DNA of 5,381 bases, from contig JAIPEK010000173.1 of assembly GCA_021737205.1 (NCBI GenBank), positions 1 through 5,381 on the forward strand, read 5' to 3'. Of the stretch, positions 4,867 to 5,381 are shown piece after piece. Position 1 is the stretch's first letter; each line of letters opens with the position of its first letter. The notes below the pieces were generated by a model. That model made no database searches. It was not told where the DNA came from and saw only the letters and a list, made by a program, of their open reading frames with translations. Made by a program: the position numbers and the translations under genes. Source of the DNA: Desulfarculaceae bacterium. Its GTDB lineage: Bacteria; Desulfobacterota; Desulfobacteria; Desulfobacterales; Desulfobacteraceae.

Positions 4867-5381
4867 TCACAACAGATTGTGTTTTTTCATCCGGCGCCAG
4901 AGGGTGGATCGGTCAATATTCAAATCCAGGGCCGTGCGGCCCCGGTGCCAGTTGTTCCGCCGCAGTCTTTCCAGCAGGGAGTCCTTGTCCTCATCGTAAT
5001 CCCCCCCGGCCCCCGGGGATTGGTGTACCGGGTCCTTCTCAACAAAACCACCGGTTTTGGCTTCGTCCGCCCTGAAAACGTTCAGGGGAAGATGTTTGGA
5101 CATGATTACATTGTCCTGACATACAATCAGGGCGTGCTCGATGATATTTTCCAGCTCCCGGATGTTGCCCGGGTATGTATAATTCAGAAGCTGTTTCATG
5201 GCTTCTTCACTGATGCTCACCGGTTCTTTTTTCATTGCGGCTGCCTGATTCCGCAGGATATGGCGGAGCAACAGCGGCAGATCGGCTTTTCGTTCATTTA
5301 TGGACGGCAATTCAATGCGGAACACATTGAGCCGGTAAAAGAGATCTTCCCTGAATTTCCGTTCTTTCACAAGTTGTTCAA
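4867..5381 (-). CDS. Sigma-54-dependent transcriptional activator, C-terminal part (5' end outside the window)
   Basis: About 170 residues are visible and the reading frame enters from the window edge. The first part is the end of a sigma-54 activator AAA+ domain: FREDLFYRLNVFRIELPS (visible residues 9-26), then ERKADLPLLLRHIL, and the sensor II segment YPGNIRELENIIEHA (69-83). After an acidic, probably flexible linker (about 110-133) comes a Fis-type DNA-binding domain (about 135-170) ending NIDRSTLWRRMKKHNLL and a TGA stop. Such proteins bind enhancers and use ATP to open sigma-54 promoters. The GAFTGA loop, Walker A and B motifs and the N-terminal sensor domain lie beyond the window, so the signal cannot be told; a GTG at 5370 is an internal Val codon, not a start. 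Its position directly upstream of a sigma-54 promoter with repeated TTGC half-sites makes it the likely activator of the hdrA operon. Confidence 0.93.
   Translation of the reverse strand, partial: EQLVKERKFREDLFYRLNVFRIELPSINERKADLPLLLRHILRNQAAAMKKEPVSISEEAMKQLLNYTYPGNIRELENIIEHALIVCQDNVIMSKHLPLNVFRADEAKTGGFVEKDPVHQSPGAGGDYDEDKDSLLERLRRNNWHRGRTALDLNIDRSTLWRRMKKHNLL

Overview
The window looks like part of an energy-metabolism locus from an anaerobic, flavin- and Fe-S-rich bacterium, most likely a Desulfobacterota (deltaproteobacterial) sulfate reducer or syntroph. I infer this from three things: an HdrA-type oxidoreductase carrying an inserted GltD/NfnL-like module, a separate MvhD-type subunit, and control by a sigma-54 activator. 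No species can be named from the sequence. All convincing genes lie on the minus strand, so the biological order runs from high to low coordinates.

Layout in the direction of transcription. 5381-4867 is the C-terminal part of a sigma-54-dependent activator (end of the AAA+ domain plus a Fis-type HTH); its N-terminus is outside the window. 4866-4517 is a roughly 350-base regulatory region. It holds clustered TTGC/GCAA half-sites that look like an enhancer (4833-4865 and 4779-4797), a small inverted repeat (4695-4710), a very good -24/-12 sigma-54 promoter (4679-4664), and a leader with three small stem-loops. 4516-4118 encodes a single-domain, apparently degenerate response-regulator receiver. 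One base after its stop, 4116-709 encodes a 1135-residue HdrA-like protein split by an approximately 470-residue GltD/NfnL-like FAD/NAD(P)H module. Sixteen bases later, 692-270 encodes a 140-residue MvhD-like Fe-S protein. A 133-base gap containing a five-unit heptanucleotide tandem repeat (151-185) leads to the first 45 codons of another gene (136-1), probably an FrhB/FdhB-like Fe-S subunit.

Proposed logic (inference). The upstream activator binds the TTGC/GCAA sites and turns on the sigma-54 promoter of a receiver-hdrA-mvhD-(FrhB/FdhB-like) operon. The products would form a soluble complex moving electrons between NAD(P)H, ferredoxin and a third partner (formate, F420-like, thiol/disulfide or another redox protein) by flavin-based electron bifurcation or confurcation. 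No hdrB or hdrC is visible here, so the disulfide-reducing half is absent or encoded elsewhere. The most notable points are the two flavin modules in one chain, Cys at the position that is selenocysteine in some HdrA proteins, and the odd receiver gene leading the operon.
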